64,000 bases of DNA from the NCBI RefSeq assembly GCF_000699445.3, contig NC_067197.1, positions 26,333,809 to 26,397,808 on the forward strand. Reading direction: 5' to 3'. This document shows positions 48,801-54,100 of the stretch, piece after piece (position 1 is the first letter of the stretch; every line of letters starts with the position of its first letter). A program made the position numbers and the translations under genes. The notes below the pieces were generated by a model. That model searched no databases and had not been told where the DNA came from. It was given only the letters and a program-made list of their open reading frames with translations. This DNA comes from Schistosoma haematobium (taxonomy: Eukaryota; Platyhelminthes; Trematoda; Strigeidida; Schistosomatidae).

Positions 48801-50835
48801 ATGAAAGTGATTTGAGAGCAAAGTTTTCTAGAGTGCACCCTTAAATTCTGAGGGCAACAGTTCTACCATCGTCTGAACCGAGTCTCAGGTAAGAGAGAAA
48901 ACTGAAAATTACTGACCTAATATAATCAGAGTGAGAATCGAATTTTTATCACTGAGTGGAATTAGCTCAGTTAGTGGGCGTTTTAGAGGAGTTACTTTCT
49001 TCGAGAATTAACACAAACAAAGTGGTCGAATATTCTCATTTAGGAAGAATATTAGATTATTTCATGCGTATCCCAGGATTTCCAGATGAAACGTCAAACC
49101 CACCAAAGTTGGGAGTAAACAGATTCACTCACATTGGTATCTTTATGATAAATTCGAATAAAAAGGCAGGTGATCATATGACAGGAAATTACTTGTTTCC
49201 ATTTGAGTTTACATGTTTTACACTTACGTGACTCAGAATATTTCAATTCATAGCTAATGTTTATTCGTTATTTTGCTTTTGTTATGGTTGATGTGAAAAA
49301 TGAAATGCTGCTCAGGTGCAAAGACAGAAGTATGTGACATCGTTAAGGAATCACCATAACTTACTTACTTACACCTGTTACTCCTCGTGAAGCAGCATAG
49401 GCCGCTCACCAGCATTCTCCATCCAACCCTGTCCTGAGCAATCTTTTCCAGCTCCTTCCAGTTGTAATTCATCCTTTTCATATCTGCTTCTATTATCCGA
49501 CGTAATGTGTTCTTTGGCCTTCCTCTTTTCCGCTTCCCTTCAGGATTCCAAGTTAGAGCTTGCCTCGTGATGCAGTTTGACGATTTGCGTAATGTATGTC
49601 CTATCCATTTCCATCGTCTTTTCCTAATTTCCTCTTCAGCTGGAAGTTGGTTTGTTCTCTCCCACAGAAGGCTATTGCTGATGGTATCCGGCCAATGGAT
49701 GTTGAGTATCTTGCGTAGACAGCTATTTATAAATACTTGTACTTTCTTGATTGTGGTTGTTGTAGTTCTCCAAGTTTCAGCTCCATACAGTAGAATTGCC
49801 TTGACGTTCGTATTGAAGATTCTCACTTTGATATTGGTTGAAAGTTGTTTTGAGTTCCATATGTTCTTCAATTGTAGGAATGCGGCCCTTGCTTTGCCAA
49901 TCCTCGCCTTTACGTCTGCATCTGAACCTCCATGTCTATCGACGATGCTTCCCAGATATGTGAAGGGAATCACCATAAGCCCTTAAATTAAAAGTTTTGG
50001 CCACAAAATAAAGTAATATTAAGTGTGTTAAGAAATCAGCCCGTCCACTAGTCCAGGGTCAGGTCAACTTTTAAATATAGTGCATTCACCTATAAAACAT
50101 GTTTTGAAATATTTGAAACCACATACTAACATTTAGACACCTGTTAGATGGGTCCGAGCCCTACTTGTCACCAAGCACAGCTGGTGTTAGTTATAAGTAG
50201 TACGGACAAAATAACTATCAGTCTCGGTCTAATAATGGGGTCCCCAAAGTTGATTCAAAATTCCATAAACACGTCCACGTAAACTTTAACAAACTTCTTA
50301 GGCATAAAATTTTAATTTTTGATAACCTTGAGTTAAAGACCTCAGTCAGCTAAAAGATATTCTTTCTAGATTAAGTAAACTTTGTGAACTGTTAAATCAA
50401 ATAACAAGCAATGCGATTTGCCACCAAATGTAACAGACTAACTTTGCCATTGTTAGGATTGAAAGCGAATGTTGAATGTTCTCGTCCTCCAGTTAATAGT
50501 GAATCTTCAGTGAGCATAAAATTTGAAGAGAATAAAGAGTCGATGCTCAGTGGTAATGCTTTAAGTGATGCACCACCTAATAGATCTGAGCCATTTGTCA
50601 GCTTTCTCTCCATCAAAAAAAGTTGGCCATCAAGAGAAGGAACAATACTATATGATTTCGTTTTTGTTATGAGCTAAAATATGTGATAGTTATTAAGCCG
50701 TCAGGATGATAAGGTACCTGGAGATCACTCAAGCTCTGAGAAACAAGAGGAGGGCCATCTATCTTCCAAAACAACTTTCCACTTCTTATATCTAAGCCGA
50801 TGAACGAACCATCAACAGTATTTGCTATTAACACC
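9185..50835 (-). CDS. EIF2AK3: PERK-type eIF2-alpha kinase, 5' end missing (11 exons)
   Basis: ER type I membrane kinase that senses unfolded protein in the lumen and phosphorylates eIF2-alpha to lower translation. Eleven exons (50718-50835, 50443-50673, 37515-37781, 24618-24825, 19920-20128, 18708-19246, 16521-16876, 14500-14770, 12943-13588, 10926-11090, 9185-9283) join with consistent phases and GT/AG sites, giving 1035 codons and a TAG stop. The order is luminal beta-propeller-like segments, a membrane span near residue 500, then a kinase domain split by an insert. P-loop ([11 protein letters not shown]), YAIKRI lysine, [13 protein letters not shown] and SPEQ are all present. Luminal and kinase segments match animal PERK closely (for example [38 protein letters not shown]). 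Mammalian PERK is about 1116 residues, so perhaps 50-100 N-terminal residues with the signal peptide are missing here. Introns reach 12.7 kb and are full of transposons. Identity is strong; exact exon ends are by eye. Confidence 0.93.
9284..10925 (-). other. PERK last intron
   Basis: Intron between exons 10926-11090 and 9185-9283. AT-rich; no transposon recognised. Confidence 0.6.
10926..11090 (-). CDS. EIF2AK3: PERK exon: kinase helices F-G
   Basis: 165 nt, phase 0 to 0, 55 codons, not seen as a long open frame on its own. Encodes [19 protein letters not shown] with the invariant DxFSLG of kinase helix F, then [23 protein letters not shown], matching the PERK '[30 protein letters not shown]' segment. 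Acceptor AACTTTCAG, donor GAA/GTGAGT. Confidence 0.9.
11825..12115 (+). mobile_element. hammerhead-bearing SINE (Sm-alpha-like)
   Basis: Contains a pol III B-box-like GATCGAATCC (11927-11936) and, downstream, a hammerhead ribozyme core. This arrangement is known from the Sm-alpha SINE family of schistosomes. A-box and ends are not clear. In the PERK intron 11091-12942, antisense to PERK. Confidence 0.6.
11964..12020 (+). ncRNA. hammerhead ribozyme (type I, short stem III)
   Basis: Core CUGACGA (11977-11983), stem II GUGC/GCAC around loop CAAGUA (11984-11997), GAAAC (11998-12002), a minimal stem III of A-U and C-G with loop ACGG, and cleavage triplet GUC (12007-12009). Stem I is ACCUUG against AGGGGU with one mismatch and two G-U pairs. 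The core bases are all present. The weak stem I suggests reduced activity. Confidence 0.75.
12137..12412 (-). mobile_element. non-autonomous RTE derivative, second copy (truncated)
   Basis: Minus strand: part of the 5' UTR head joined to the 3' end, with the tail in an (ATT)n tract at 12137-12160. The head-tail junction is longer by about 16 bases than in the 6705-7195 copy. Truncated at 12412, where a C/D-type fragment begins. Confidence 0.65.
12413..12768 (+). repeat. RTE C/D-type 5' UTR fragment, inverted-repeat arm 1
   Basis: Starts GGTTGTTGCTACCTTGACG like the 5' end of C and D. Its antisense strand matches 15605-15958 almost perfectly: a 106-codon open frame is the same in both except near its start. 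Fused on the left to the non-autonomous RTE derivative. In the PERK intron between the exons ending 12943 and starting 11090. Confidence 0.85.
12943..13588 (-). CDS. EIF2AK3: PERK exon: kinase C-lobe with HRD, DFG and T-loop
   Basis: 646 nt, phase 2 to 0. Encodes the rest of the kinase insert, [23 protein letters not shown] (catalytic loop), [10 protein letters not shown] (metal-binding loop) and [17 protein letters not shown], the PERK activation segment with the threonine equivalent to the autophosphorylated residue of mammalian PERK. Between DFG and this segment lies an unusually long Ser/Cys/Asn-rich stretch including four Asn in a row. Donor CAA/GTAAGA. Confidence 0.94.
14500..14770 (-). 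CDS. EIF2AK3: PERK exon: kinase N-lobe and insert
   Basis: 271 nt, phase 1 to 2. Encodes [20 protein letters not shown] and [11 protein letters not shown], nearly identical to PERK, followed by the start of the acidic, Ser/Cys-rich kinase insert typical of eIF2-alpha kinases. The whole insert (here to the YLYIQMQLC strand in the next exon) is about 110 residues, shorter than in mammals. Acceptor CTCTCAG, donor TCCAG/GTGCGT. Confidence 0.9.
15365..15400. repeat. (TA)n microsatellite
   Basis: About 18 TA units at the 3' side of the 15430-15958 RTE fragment. Confidence 0.85.
15430..15958 (-). repeat. RTE C/D-type 5' fragment, inverted-repeat arm 2
   Basis: Minus-strand 5' UTR plus the start of the APE ORF region (compare D at 29170-29717). 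15605-15958 is the reverse complement of 12413-12768. Its 3' side ends at a (TA)n tract. In the PERK intron 14771-16520. Confidence 0.8.
16521..16876 (-). CDS. EIF2AK3: PERK exon: start of kinase domain
   Basis: 356 nt, entering in phase 2 and leaving in phase 1 (AAAG/GTATGC). The first third is a Ser/Cys/Pro-rich cytosolic linker. Then comes [21 protein letters not shown] (glycine loop), YAIKRIKM with the ATP-anchoring lysine, and LREVK with the alpha-C glutamate. Confidence 0.92.
16877..18707 (-). other. PERK intron
   Basis: Between the transmembrane exon and the first kinase exon. Holds only the possible SINE at 17190-17345; the rest is unassigned. Confidence 0.6.
17190..17345 (-). repeat. 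possible tRNA-derived SINE
   Basis: Minus strand shows an A-box-like GTGGCTTAATAGCTAAAACAC and a B-box-like TTTGAATCTC at fitting spacing. No clear tail. In the PERK intron 16877-18707. Confidence 0.3.
18708..19246 (-). CDS. EIF2AK3: PERK exon: juxtamembrane and transmembrane segment
   Basis: 539 nt, phase 0 to 2, the second largest exon. Encodes a poorly conserved luminal stalk ([17 protein letters not shown] ...) and, close to its end, a single hydrophobic helix [19 protein letters not shown] followed by NARINYDT: the membrane anchor. Acceptor TTAATTCAG, donor CA/GTAGGT. Without splicing the next codon would be a stop, which supports the donor. Confidence 0.82.
19920..20128 (-). CDS. EIF2AK3: PERK exon: luminal domain, membrane-proximal
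   Basis: 209 nt, entering in phase 1 and leaving in phase 0 (CAA/GTAAGT). Encodes [17 protein letters not shown], a basic low-complexity linker, then [17 protein letters not shown], matching the PERK 'VYLGMYRGQLYLQ' blade. Acceptor CATTTTAG. Confidence 0.85.
20440..20930 (-). repeat. SR2-like 3' end plus second retroelement fragment
   Basis: 20440-20575 matches the 3' end of the SR2-like element at 49371-49490 (the CCGCTCACCAGCATTCTCC stretch). 20580-20930 is another dispersed-repeat piece with the GGGATGGGGTCGCTAACCCC motif; family not named. In the 20129-24617 PERK intron. Confidence 0.55.
22320..22895 (-). mobile_element. old RTE 3' fragment (C/D type)
   Basis: Diverged 3' end of a C/D-type element: the strand matching D positions 25790-26345, including the CAACGTAGAAC tail region and the 'GWKK...', 'RLPGWGP' and 'WLGHVL' coding remnants. 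No open frame left. In the 20129-24617 PERK intron. Confidence 0.65.
23071..23109. repeat. (TA)n microsatellite
   Basis: About 19 TA units in the 20129-24617 PERK intron. Confidence 0.85.
23397..24065 (-). mobile_element. RTE copy (A/B type) with inverted 5' segment
   Basis: Minus strand: the 3' part (about 23400-23972) is a 5'-truncated A/B-type 3' end that codes [19 protein letters not shown] and ends in an (A/T) tail. It has the same TGA after GDVL as copies A and B. The remaining 23973-24065 is the 5' UTR segment (TTATTCACCCTC ... GGTGGAAA) in the opposite orientation. A 10-bp duplication AAATTTTCGT brackets the whole (23387-23396 and 24066-24075). This is the arrangement produced by twin priming. 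Confidence 0.85.
24618..24825 (-). CDS. EIF2AK3: PERK exon: luminal domain
   Basis: 208 nt, phase 0 to 1. After acceptor TCTTTAG it encodes [20 protein letters not shown], a stretch around [20 protein letters not shown], and [17 protein letters not shown]. It aligns with the mammalian PERK segment '[38 protein letters not shown]'. The donor TGT/GTAAGT leaves one base, which with the next exon's AT makes a Tyr codon. Confidence 0.82.
25765..29717 (-). mobile_element. RTE-like non-LTR element D, nearly full length
   Basis: Minus-strand element of about 3.95 kb with 5' UTR (29717-29390), APE-RT ORF, and a CTGA-repeat 3' tail at 25765-25790. It lies inside the (ATT)n tract of copy A's 5' UTR: A-type sequence is on both sides. 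A different subfamily from A/B, the same as C. Only three stop codons interrupt the ORF, so it is the best-preserved RTE ORF here. Sense relative to PERK. Confidence 0.85.
26006..29383 (-). pseudogene. APE endonuclease / reverse transcriptase ORF of element D
   Basis: Segments 29383-27980 (467 codons; [48 protein letters not shown]), 27829-27608, 27475-27107 ([28 protein letters not shown]) and 27100-26006 (364 codons; [46 protein letters not shown]). They lie in one frame and are separated by nonsense codons near 27980, 27608 and 27107; the last is TGA where related copies have Trp. No frameshift was noticed, so D died recently. Confidence 0.88.
29718..29785 (+). repeat. (ATT)n tract in copy A
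   Basis: Trinucleotide tract between element D and the coding part of copy A. The equivalent tract in copy B (42780-42823 and 47051-47110) holds the Gypsy element. Confidence 0.85.
29888..32934 (+). pseudogene. APE endonuclease / reverse transcriptase ORF of copy A
   Basis: Endonuclease 29888-30664 with [35 protein letters not shown] and QIDHIAIS. Linker 30725-31381. RT from about 31385 with [46 protein letters not shown] and CKVLLQDW, then the C-terminal region to 32934. Shared with copy B: TGA 30662, TAG 31379, a one-base loss near 32029, TGA 32074 and TGA 32671. Private to A: three one-base shortenings of homopolymers between 31487 and 31585 that break the RT N-terminal part. Confidence 0.88.
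33151..36975 (-). mobile_element. RTE-like non-LTR element C
   Basis: Same subfamily as D, minus strand. 5' UTR from 36975 (TTGTTGCTACCTTGACG ... GGTCGGGCTTGCC), endonuclease region 36594-35701, linker, RT 34768-33820 and C-terminal part to 33187. Its 3' end was split off by copy A; the rest is the C/D-type tail at about 25400-25441. Coding is more decayed than in D, with several frameshifts. 36976-37258 is the 3' end of another RTE copy on the plus strand. Confidence 0.8.
33340..36594 (-). pseudogene. APE endonuclease / reverse transcriptase ORF of element C
   Basis: Recognisable pieces: [19 protein letters not shown] and SETCIQDS (36594-35701), SGSENDAG-type linker (35493-35098), [15 protein letters not shown] (34768-34421), [17 protein letters not shown] and [15 protein letters not shown] (34332-33820), then degraded thumb and C-terminus. 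Multiple frameshifts and stops; not functional. Confidence 0.82.
36976..37258 (+). mobile_element. RTE 3'-end fragment
   Basis: Plus strand, starts within the terminal coding motif (NRNQWRSCC, compare [10 protein letters not shown] in copy A) and includes a 3' UTR ending CAAATAAAAATAG. Abuts element C head to head. Confidence 0.6.
37515..37781 (-). CDS. EIF2AK3: PERK exon: luminal domain
   Basis: 267 nt, phase 0 to 0, 89 codons. Encodes [10 protein letters not shown], a variable acidic linker, then [23 protein letters not shown], the PERK 'VRAVGPRSGNEKWNFSV' signature with its conserved Asn-x-Ser sequon. Acceptor TTTTACAG, donor CCA/GTAAGT. It is a lone exon between introns of about 12.7 kb on each side, each with a copy (A or B) of the same retroelement in opposite orientation. 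Skipping it would keep the frame. Confidence 0.9.
37782..39056 (-). other. PERK intron, repeat-poor part
   Basis: AT-rich intron sequence between the 37515-37781 exon and the SR2-like relic. No feature recognised. Confidence 0.5.
39057..39337 (+). pseudogene. SR2-like reverse transcriptase, left fragment
   Basis: Reads [17 protein letters not shown] (first residue altered), [36 protein letters not shown] and [22 protein letters not shown] fingers and palm up to the first aspartate box. The Trp codon is completed on the far side of element B at 47591. Matches the abundant schistosome RTE-type (SR2-like) element. Confidence 0.85.
39347..39411 (+). repeat. (TTTA)n tail of copy B
   Basis: About 16 TTTA units, the 3' tail of the minus-strand element B. 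Copy A has only two or three units. Confidence 0.85.
39605..42675 (-). pseudogene. APE endonuclease / reverse transcriptase ORF of copy B
   Basis: Endonuclease 42675-41899 ([36 protein letters not shown]), linker 41838-41182, RT 41169-40528 ([28 protein letters not shown]) with YADDIVLL further on, C-terminal region 40426-39605. Broken by TGA after ISYR, TAG before ELQLLKR, a one-base frameshift after ILEQL, TGA before FLDLEYADD and TGA after GDVL. Copy A has the same five lesions. Unlike copy A, the segment 41169-40528 is open across its homopolymer runs. Confidence 0.88.
42824..43376 (+). repeat. 5' LTR
   Basis: 553 bp, TG...CA ends with an 8-bp imperfect terminal inverted repeat (TGTTATGA / TCATAACA). 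Same length as the 3' LTR. The small open frames inside it are not genes. Confidence 0.93.
43377..43392 (+). promoter_or_regulatory. primer-binding site
   Basis: One or two bases after the 5' LTR comes TGGCGACGGAG, with the TGG expected opposite a tRNA CCA end. TGGCGACG is compatible with a serine tRNA 3' end; the tRNA was not checked in this genome. Confidence 0.6.
43429..46428 (+). CDS. Gag-protease-integrase polyprotein without RT
   Basis: 999 codons from the first ATG (AAAATGCCT), no stop or frameshift. Residues 1-265: Gag, with '[15 protein letters not shown]' and '[12 protein letters not shown]'. About 270-302: two zinc knuckles, CX2CX3HX4C then CX2CX4HX4C. About 353-430: aspartic protease with [13 protein letters not shown] and LLGLDWI. 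About 445-545: Ser/Asn/Asp-rich linker of 13-14-residue repeats. About 560 onward: integrase with H2C2 finger (HTAHPG ... CRKC), core D (HVDFAGPF), D (VTDNGTQF) and E ([11 protein letters not shown]), then a C-terminal YVRDFR / RHVNHIL module. Reverse transcriptase and RNase H, normally between protease and integrase, are absent while the frame stays open. Confidence 0.92.
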   Translation: MPVSLDDLKTILQMQQAQNEANQTKLLDAFARMFSLQSSSACQSDKHESIINSISEFQYDPEANVIFSSWFHRCEDIFRVECSHLDDAAKVRLLLRRLGTQEYNKYVNFILPQNPRDVSFKDTVQILSDIFDEQSSLFNTRYKCFQITKSPEDDYLTYAGKVNRQCERFKINEITADQFKCLIFICGLKNEEDADVRTRMLVRIEQEPNMTLQMVTTECQRLLNLKHDTAMVQQKGKPSGSDSINALRSIKSSKQNCTSMKKPANPPSPCWFCGAWHFAKFCPFKNHKCRKCHRIGHKEGHCSLNKRKTKHCSENSKQQSNSQNKTTFATFKVGFKNRRKFVNLLVNGKLIRLQLDTASDVTLISKNTWHKLGCPSIRPTEHVARNASGDIVKLTGEVLCNVQLMGSKFTDVCYLTNRHDLDLLGLDWIAHVDTLNKLLDEVCSQNVSYDSIQIPNDISKSNASDESSSLDINELNASDETCSYDLSESNNSNVMCSHHVKSNTADSLPSHKISKSNTSDKVCDDETSESHVLLSNVMSTSKSSASSQLSSVSYINHLRQILPVTAARIAEHTRRDPILRRLSTFIQRGWPPRITSHELKQYYQRRQSLSIVNDCIMVADRVVVPHNLRSLVLKQLHTAHPGTGRMKAIARSYVYWPNIDEHIEDFVRACRKCAEVSKCPRKAELHSWPSPEEPWSRIHVDFAGPFQGTYFLVCVDAYSKWPEIFPINQITSQQTIMKLRQLFSRFGVPDVLVTDNGTQFISSIFSDFCKRFGVKHVRSPPYHPQSNGQAERFVDTFKRALMKAKGEGKIEEILDDFLLVYRTTPNPSTPNQMSPAEIMFGRKVRTALDAMKPQQRDIGKRNRKMENQFDRHHGAKRRIFQKNQKVYVRDFRYSPPQWTSGRILKRQGNVMYVVEVEGQKWTRHVNHILKNAGTSQKTEKLDSMWRIILDSFDIKCSATQKTTQPEQSPIRKASRKRRRPDILQVDPKRRTYVSEGRYQ
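44762..44990 (+). repeat. degenerate 42-nt tandem repeat coding a Ser/Asn/Asp array
   Basis: Five or so units of 39-42 nt in frame: [68 protein letters not shown]. They occupy the place of RT/RNase H between protease and integrase. Units are diverged from each other, so the array is older than this insertion. Confidence 0.8.
46484..46497 (+). promoter_or_regulatory. polypurine tract
   Basis: AAAGGGGGAAGG directly before the 3' LTR, after a long T-rich run. It would be the plus-strand primer for reverse transcription. Confidence 0.75.
46498..47050 (+). repeat. 3' LTR
   Basis: 553 bp, same ends as the 5' LTR. One A/G difference was seen, in the CCAAAA(A/G)TATTG stretch. Confidence 0.93.
47191..47581 (-). 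other. 5' UTR head of RTE copy B
   Basis: Lies right of the Gypsy element and joins element B across it. The same 400-bp head occurs at 6770-7190, 12230-12412 and (sense strand plus) 25442-25680. Contains GC-rich stretches unlike the host sequence. Between it and the Gypsy LTR is an A/T trinucleotide tract (47051-47130). Confidence 0.75.
47591..48665 (+). pseudogene. SR2-like reverse transcriptase, right fragment
   Basis: Continuation of the 39057-39337 frame after the nested insertions: [20 protein letters not shown], a degraded GVRQGC box, [15 protein letters not shown] (the FADD box changed to SVDD), [17 protein letters not shown], then [16 protein letters not shown] and VKTVLLYG, a thumb region with several stops and frameshifts. 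A clear decayed copy, older than B and the Gypsy element. Confidence 0.85.
48955..49045 (+). repeat. possible tRNA-like A/B box remnant
   Basis: TTAGCTCAGTTAGTGGGCG is close to a tRNA A box, with GTGGTCGAATATTC about 55 bases on. It does not fold as a full tRNA, so it may be a SINE head. Confidence 0.25.
49361..49965 (-). mobile_element. 5'-truncated SR2-like element with target duplication
   Basis: 605 bp. The minus-strand ORF (start codon side at 49965) stays open for about 200 codons: [29 protein letters not shown], [26 protein letters not shown] and [13 protein letters not shown], the C-terminal part of an RTE-type RT protein. Ends in a (TAAG)n-type tail at 49361-49371. Flanked by a 13-bp duplication GGAATCACCATAA (49348-49360 and 49966-49978). 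5' truncation falls within the FTYLGS motif. Confidence 0.88.
49979..50442 (-). other. PERK intron, part next to exon 50443
   Basis: No feature recognised other than the splice donor at 50442. Confidence 0.5.
50443..50673 (-). CDS. EIF2AK3: PERK exon: luminal domain
   Basis: 231 nt, phase 0 to 0, 77 residues including [52 protein letters not shown]. This matches the PERK luminal stretch with the PSLDG blade and the 'TVPFTVESLL' and 'VGGKSLTTYGLSAYSGK' segments. The acceptor TTTTAG at 50674-50679 keeps phase 0 and leaves an intron of only 44 nt (50674-50717). A second AG at 50648 would break the frame. Donor AAA/GTTAGT at 50442. Confidence 0.85.
50718..50835 (-). CDS. EIF2AK3: PERK exon: luminal domain, first recognised
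   Basis: 118 nt, entered after AATTGTAG and left at CTCCAG/GTACC. It starts with one base that completes a split codon, then encodes 39 residues beginning [15 protein letters not shown] and ending SLSDLQ. This is the first luminal blade of PERK (the 'LDGRIAALD ... KQWDLDVGSGSLVSSSLS' region of the mammalian protein). The preceding exon must end in phase 2; none with a signal peptide was recognised above it. Confidence 0.85.
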
Positions 50836-51449
50836 CTACAATTTAAAAGCAATATTTTCTGAACATGAATTCGTACCCTTGCGAACCGTACGAATATATG
50901 CCTCTAACATGTATGTATACTACACATGTGAAAATACAAATGAAAAGGTATGTAGACAAAGAATTCAGAGACATAGTAATGACATCATTCGTCAGGCTGA
51001 TCCTGACCCTTTTGAACGAAATCCAAGGTCGATCTAATCCGTCAATCGACAATCTTCAATCTGTAAAAACGGTTATCAAGTCAGTTGTATTAATTCTTGC
51101 TGCACTTTTTTTTGAAAATTCGGTTTTGGCTTGAAAACATCTACTGTTGGTCCTGATACTATTAGTTCCAGTAAGGCGTTTTAGTCTATTACTATATGAT
51201 GTCTATAGAAGGGATTTCAACCTGAGTTTATTCGATCGCCGTTTTCGGAGATAAATAGTTCTAGTGGGAGCAAAAAGGTAGAAGCGAAAAATATGTCTGA
51301 TGTGGATAAACTCAACGTTGTCAAGTCATGTAAGTGTATCACAGTCCGAAATTACGGTCGTGTTTTCGTTTATTAAGTTACTGAATATTTTATAATAATT
51401 TCCATCGCAGAAAAGATGCCACAGGTGTTCAGATTTTGACAACGCCTTT

Positions 51450-51665
51450 TCAAGTAACACCGTTATAATCGGAGTACTCTGACTCAGTCAAGTCAGAATT
51501 CAGAAATGAAGGAGTTCGAAGATATATTTGGAAGGCTATCGATACGTCGAGAAGCGTTTGGTCTAAGCTAGCAAGTAGTTGCAACCGATGCGTAGCATAG
51601 CGTACCCACTCTTGATCTGATGCGGACGCGTGACGGAGCGTCTTCATGAAGGACGTGTTCAGCAA
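51450..51665 (-). other. repeat-derived ORF fragment, unidentified
   Basis: 72-codon minus-strand frame with LRHASASDQEWVRYATHRLQ and LNSDLTESEYSDYNGVT. Looks like coding sequence of a dispersed element rather than a host exon, but I do not recognise the family with confidence. Confidence 0.35.
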
Positions 51666-51759
51666 AACTACTGAGGTCGGTATCAGTGTCGAAAATTCAC
51701 AAAACTATTCATTAATTGGGTTTATCTACCACTAAGGCTCACTCCCCCACCCTAGTGGG

Positions 51760-51890
51760 GTGATGATTACCCTAAGACGTATTCAGCCGATAGTGCGCAC
51801 CCTAAAAGCTTTTCGTTGGCGGACACTCTTCTGATAGCTTGCCATGTTAATTAGCACCTAGTCTTCCTTCCCTAATATAAGGGAATATGC
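51760..51890. repeat. decayed LTR-like end, left
   Basis: Resembles 57431-57580: GATTACCCTA, CTTCTGATAGCTTGCCAT and TCTTCCTTCCCTAATAT stretches, perhaps 70% alike. Probably the remains of the LTRs bracketing the minus-strand Gypsy relic (IN 52.4 kb, RT 56 kb). Confidence 0.5.
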
Positions 51891-52438
51891 GGTCAAATAT
51901 AACAAAGAAAATTTAAAGAGAACAAGAACGAATATTGGTGCAGAAAAATATGAATTCATTTTATTTTGTTTGGTTCTCATCAACTGCCTACAACTTAAAA
52001 TAGTTGAACATCAATGTTATTACAGATACTGACATACTTAAGGGGGAGAGCAAGTAAAAGAAAACACGAGAGGCAGAGTAGCCAATATTCATGAAGGAAT
52101 GTTTTAGGTATGATTGCTCAGTCTAATTTTCTTTTAGTAAGGTATTTGTTAAGCAGTAGCATTTTAATTGGCCAAAGAAAATAAGTGTAAACAAGGTACG
52201 AGTAGACATACAACTGACAAATGGGGGATTCAGAAAGGAGCTGAAAGTATGAGATTATGTATGGTCATAAAATATAGTGCTAAAAACAGTATTGTGATAT
52301 ACAATTGACTATCTTCCTTTTTTTATCGAAGCTGTTGGAGCCCTTTTCATCTTTTTTTTGTATTATTTTTTTTACGTATCATAGGGTCTCGAGTAGGTTT
52401 GGTATATTATCGAATTGTCTAGTTTGCTTGTAATAGGA

Positions 52439-52714
52439 TTACTGGGCAGTGTATCCAACGTCAGCTTTCACTGCACTACGAATACCGAGTAAAACGAGAG
52501 GAAGTGAGTCTGTCAACTGTGAGACGTTTGCAGCTAAGAGTGAAGCCTTCAACTGTCGCGAAGGTTGTTCTATCAGCCTGCAGGCTCGTCGGTAGTAGGT
52601 GGTTTTTCGAAATCTTATGATTCCTAGTAATGCAATAAGACAACGAGAAAGTCCGGATTTGAACTGGCGTCTGTGGTCTGTAGTGATAGTTGAGGGACAG
52701 CATAAGCATGCCAC
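52439..52714 (-). pseudogene. Gypsy integrase core relic
   Basis: Minus strand: STITTDHRRQFKSGL (second catalytic Asp region), a degraded HPQANG-E box, and SRQLKASLLAANVSQLTD and LPLVLLGIRSAVKADVGYT. Open for 90 codons but with key residues altered. Confidence 0.78.
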
Positions 52715-53489
52715 CTATCATTTGACAGAGGCGCAAGCCACTGTTTCAACAGTAGTGCTCCACACACAAAGACGTAAGAGTATGCATTTAAATCTGGTTA
52801 GTGTTATGTTATGACTTCGTAATCATCGCGTGATATAATCACCAATTAGAGCACCGACTTACATTGAGTTCTCATTGGTCCTCCGAGATAGTGGCTTCCC
52901 GATGAAACATCGCCGAACACTGACGTGATTGGTCGTCATTGTTTGAACGTCAAGCACCAAAAGAGTTATTAATTCTTCCTTGGGCTGGAGCAACGGAAGT
53001 GAGATGTTTTCGATAGATAAGTTGATCGAACCAACGTTTCTACGGAAGTCTATTTTCGGAGGATGCCTATGTTGCAACTTAGGTTGATTAGTTAGGAGCG
53101 ACCTCAAACATCTAAATATATGTCAAAAGCTTTGGGTGTTTAAACAGGTAATCTGGCGCTCCTCTGTATACCGCACCACGATCTAAATAAAGACTTATCC
53201 ACTACTAGTTTGGATTCTTCTATCAGTAGAACGAGAGGTACCTACCGGCGCGAAAAATGTAATAGTAAATGTCTTACTGACTCCATATGAACATGTGCGA
53301 AACTAGCCTATGGAGTTCTGAAAGTGAGTAAGGGATGTTTGTTGTGTCAAACACGTTAGATTTCTTGCAGCTTGCACAGGAGCATGCCTACTCCCTCGTC
53401 TTTATTCATACCAAGCCAACTGCGAGAACGACCCACGGGTGAACTCAAGGTAGTAATAAGAAGTTCAGAAATACAAAGATATATTCAAG

Positions 53490-54100
53490 GCCGACCTAGA
53501 AAACTTTAATGGTGCTGCAAAGATCGGAGTACTACTACGCAAACGTGGCACAGATGAAAATGAACGCTATATTAACTTAAGTTTCGCCAAGAATCCTAGT
53601 GACCTTTCTTCTCATACAACGGTCGTAACTTTGTCGCAAATTTTTGGTGGTCATTTTTATTCAACATTCTTTATCAATGTCTGAAGTTGGATAAAGCTGA
53701 AGACAATGACTGGGTGAAAGATTCTGGCATAGTAACTAGCGAGTGTGAGCGGTTCAAATTATCAGGAATGACAGACCAGTTTAAGTGTCTTGCTTTTGTG
53801 TGCAGCTTGCGGTCACCCGAAGATGCTATCAACAGTACCAGAATTCTGAGTAAGATTGAACAGTGTTCAAACATTACGCTATAAGAATTGGTTAGTGAAT
53901 GTTAGAGGCTAGTGAGCTTAAAAGATGACACTTCTGTGGTTCAAAACAGTGGTCCGCCACCATATGTGCAATTAATTAATGGCCAAAAAGATTGTTTTCT
54001 ACGAAAGCAGGGCAGCTCAAACAAACAGACTCCATCCTCGTGCTGTTCATGCGGCGAGTGGCATTATAAGATATTTTGTCCATGTAAACACTACTGCTAG
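53490..54100 (+). pseudogene. Gypsy Gag relic
   Basis: Decayed homologue of the Gag in the 42824-47050 element: WVKDSGIVTSECERFKLSGM, DQFKCLAFVCSLRSPEDAIN, ILSKIEQCSNITL, then a zinc-knuckle remnant CCSCGEWHYKIFCPCKHYC. Several stops and frameshifts. Lies within relics of the opposite orientation. Confidence 0.72.

Noticed and set aside
48955..49030. A tRNA gene from the TAGCTCAGTTAGTGGGCG stretch
   Set aside because: No acceptor or anticodon stem can be formed with the downstream bases, and the B box is imperfect; kept only as a weak SINE remnant.
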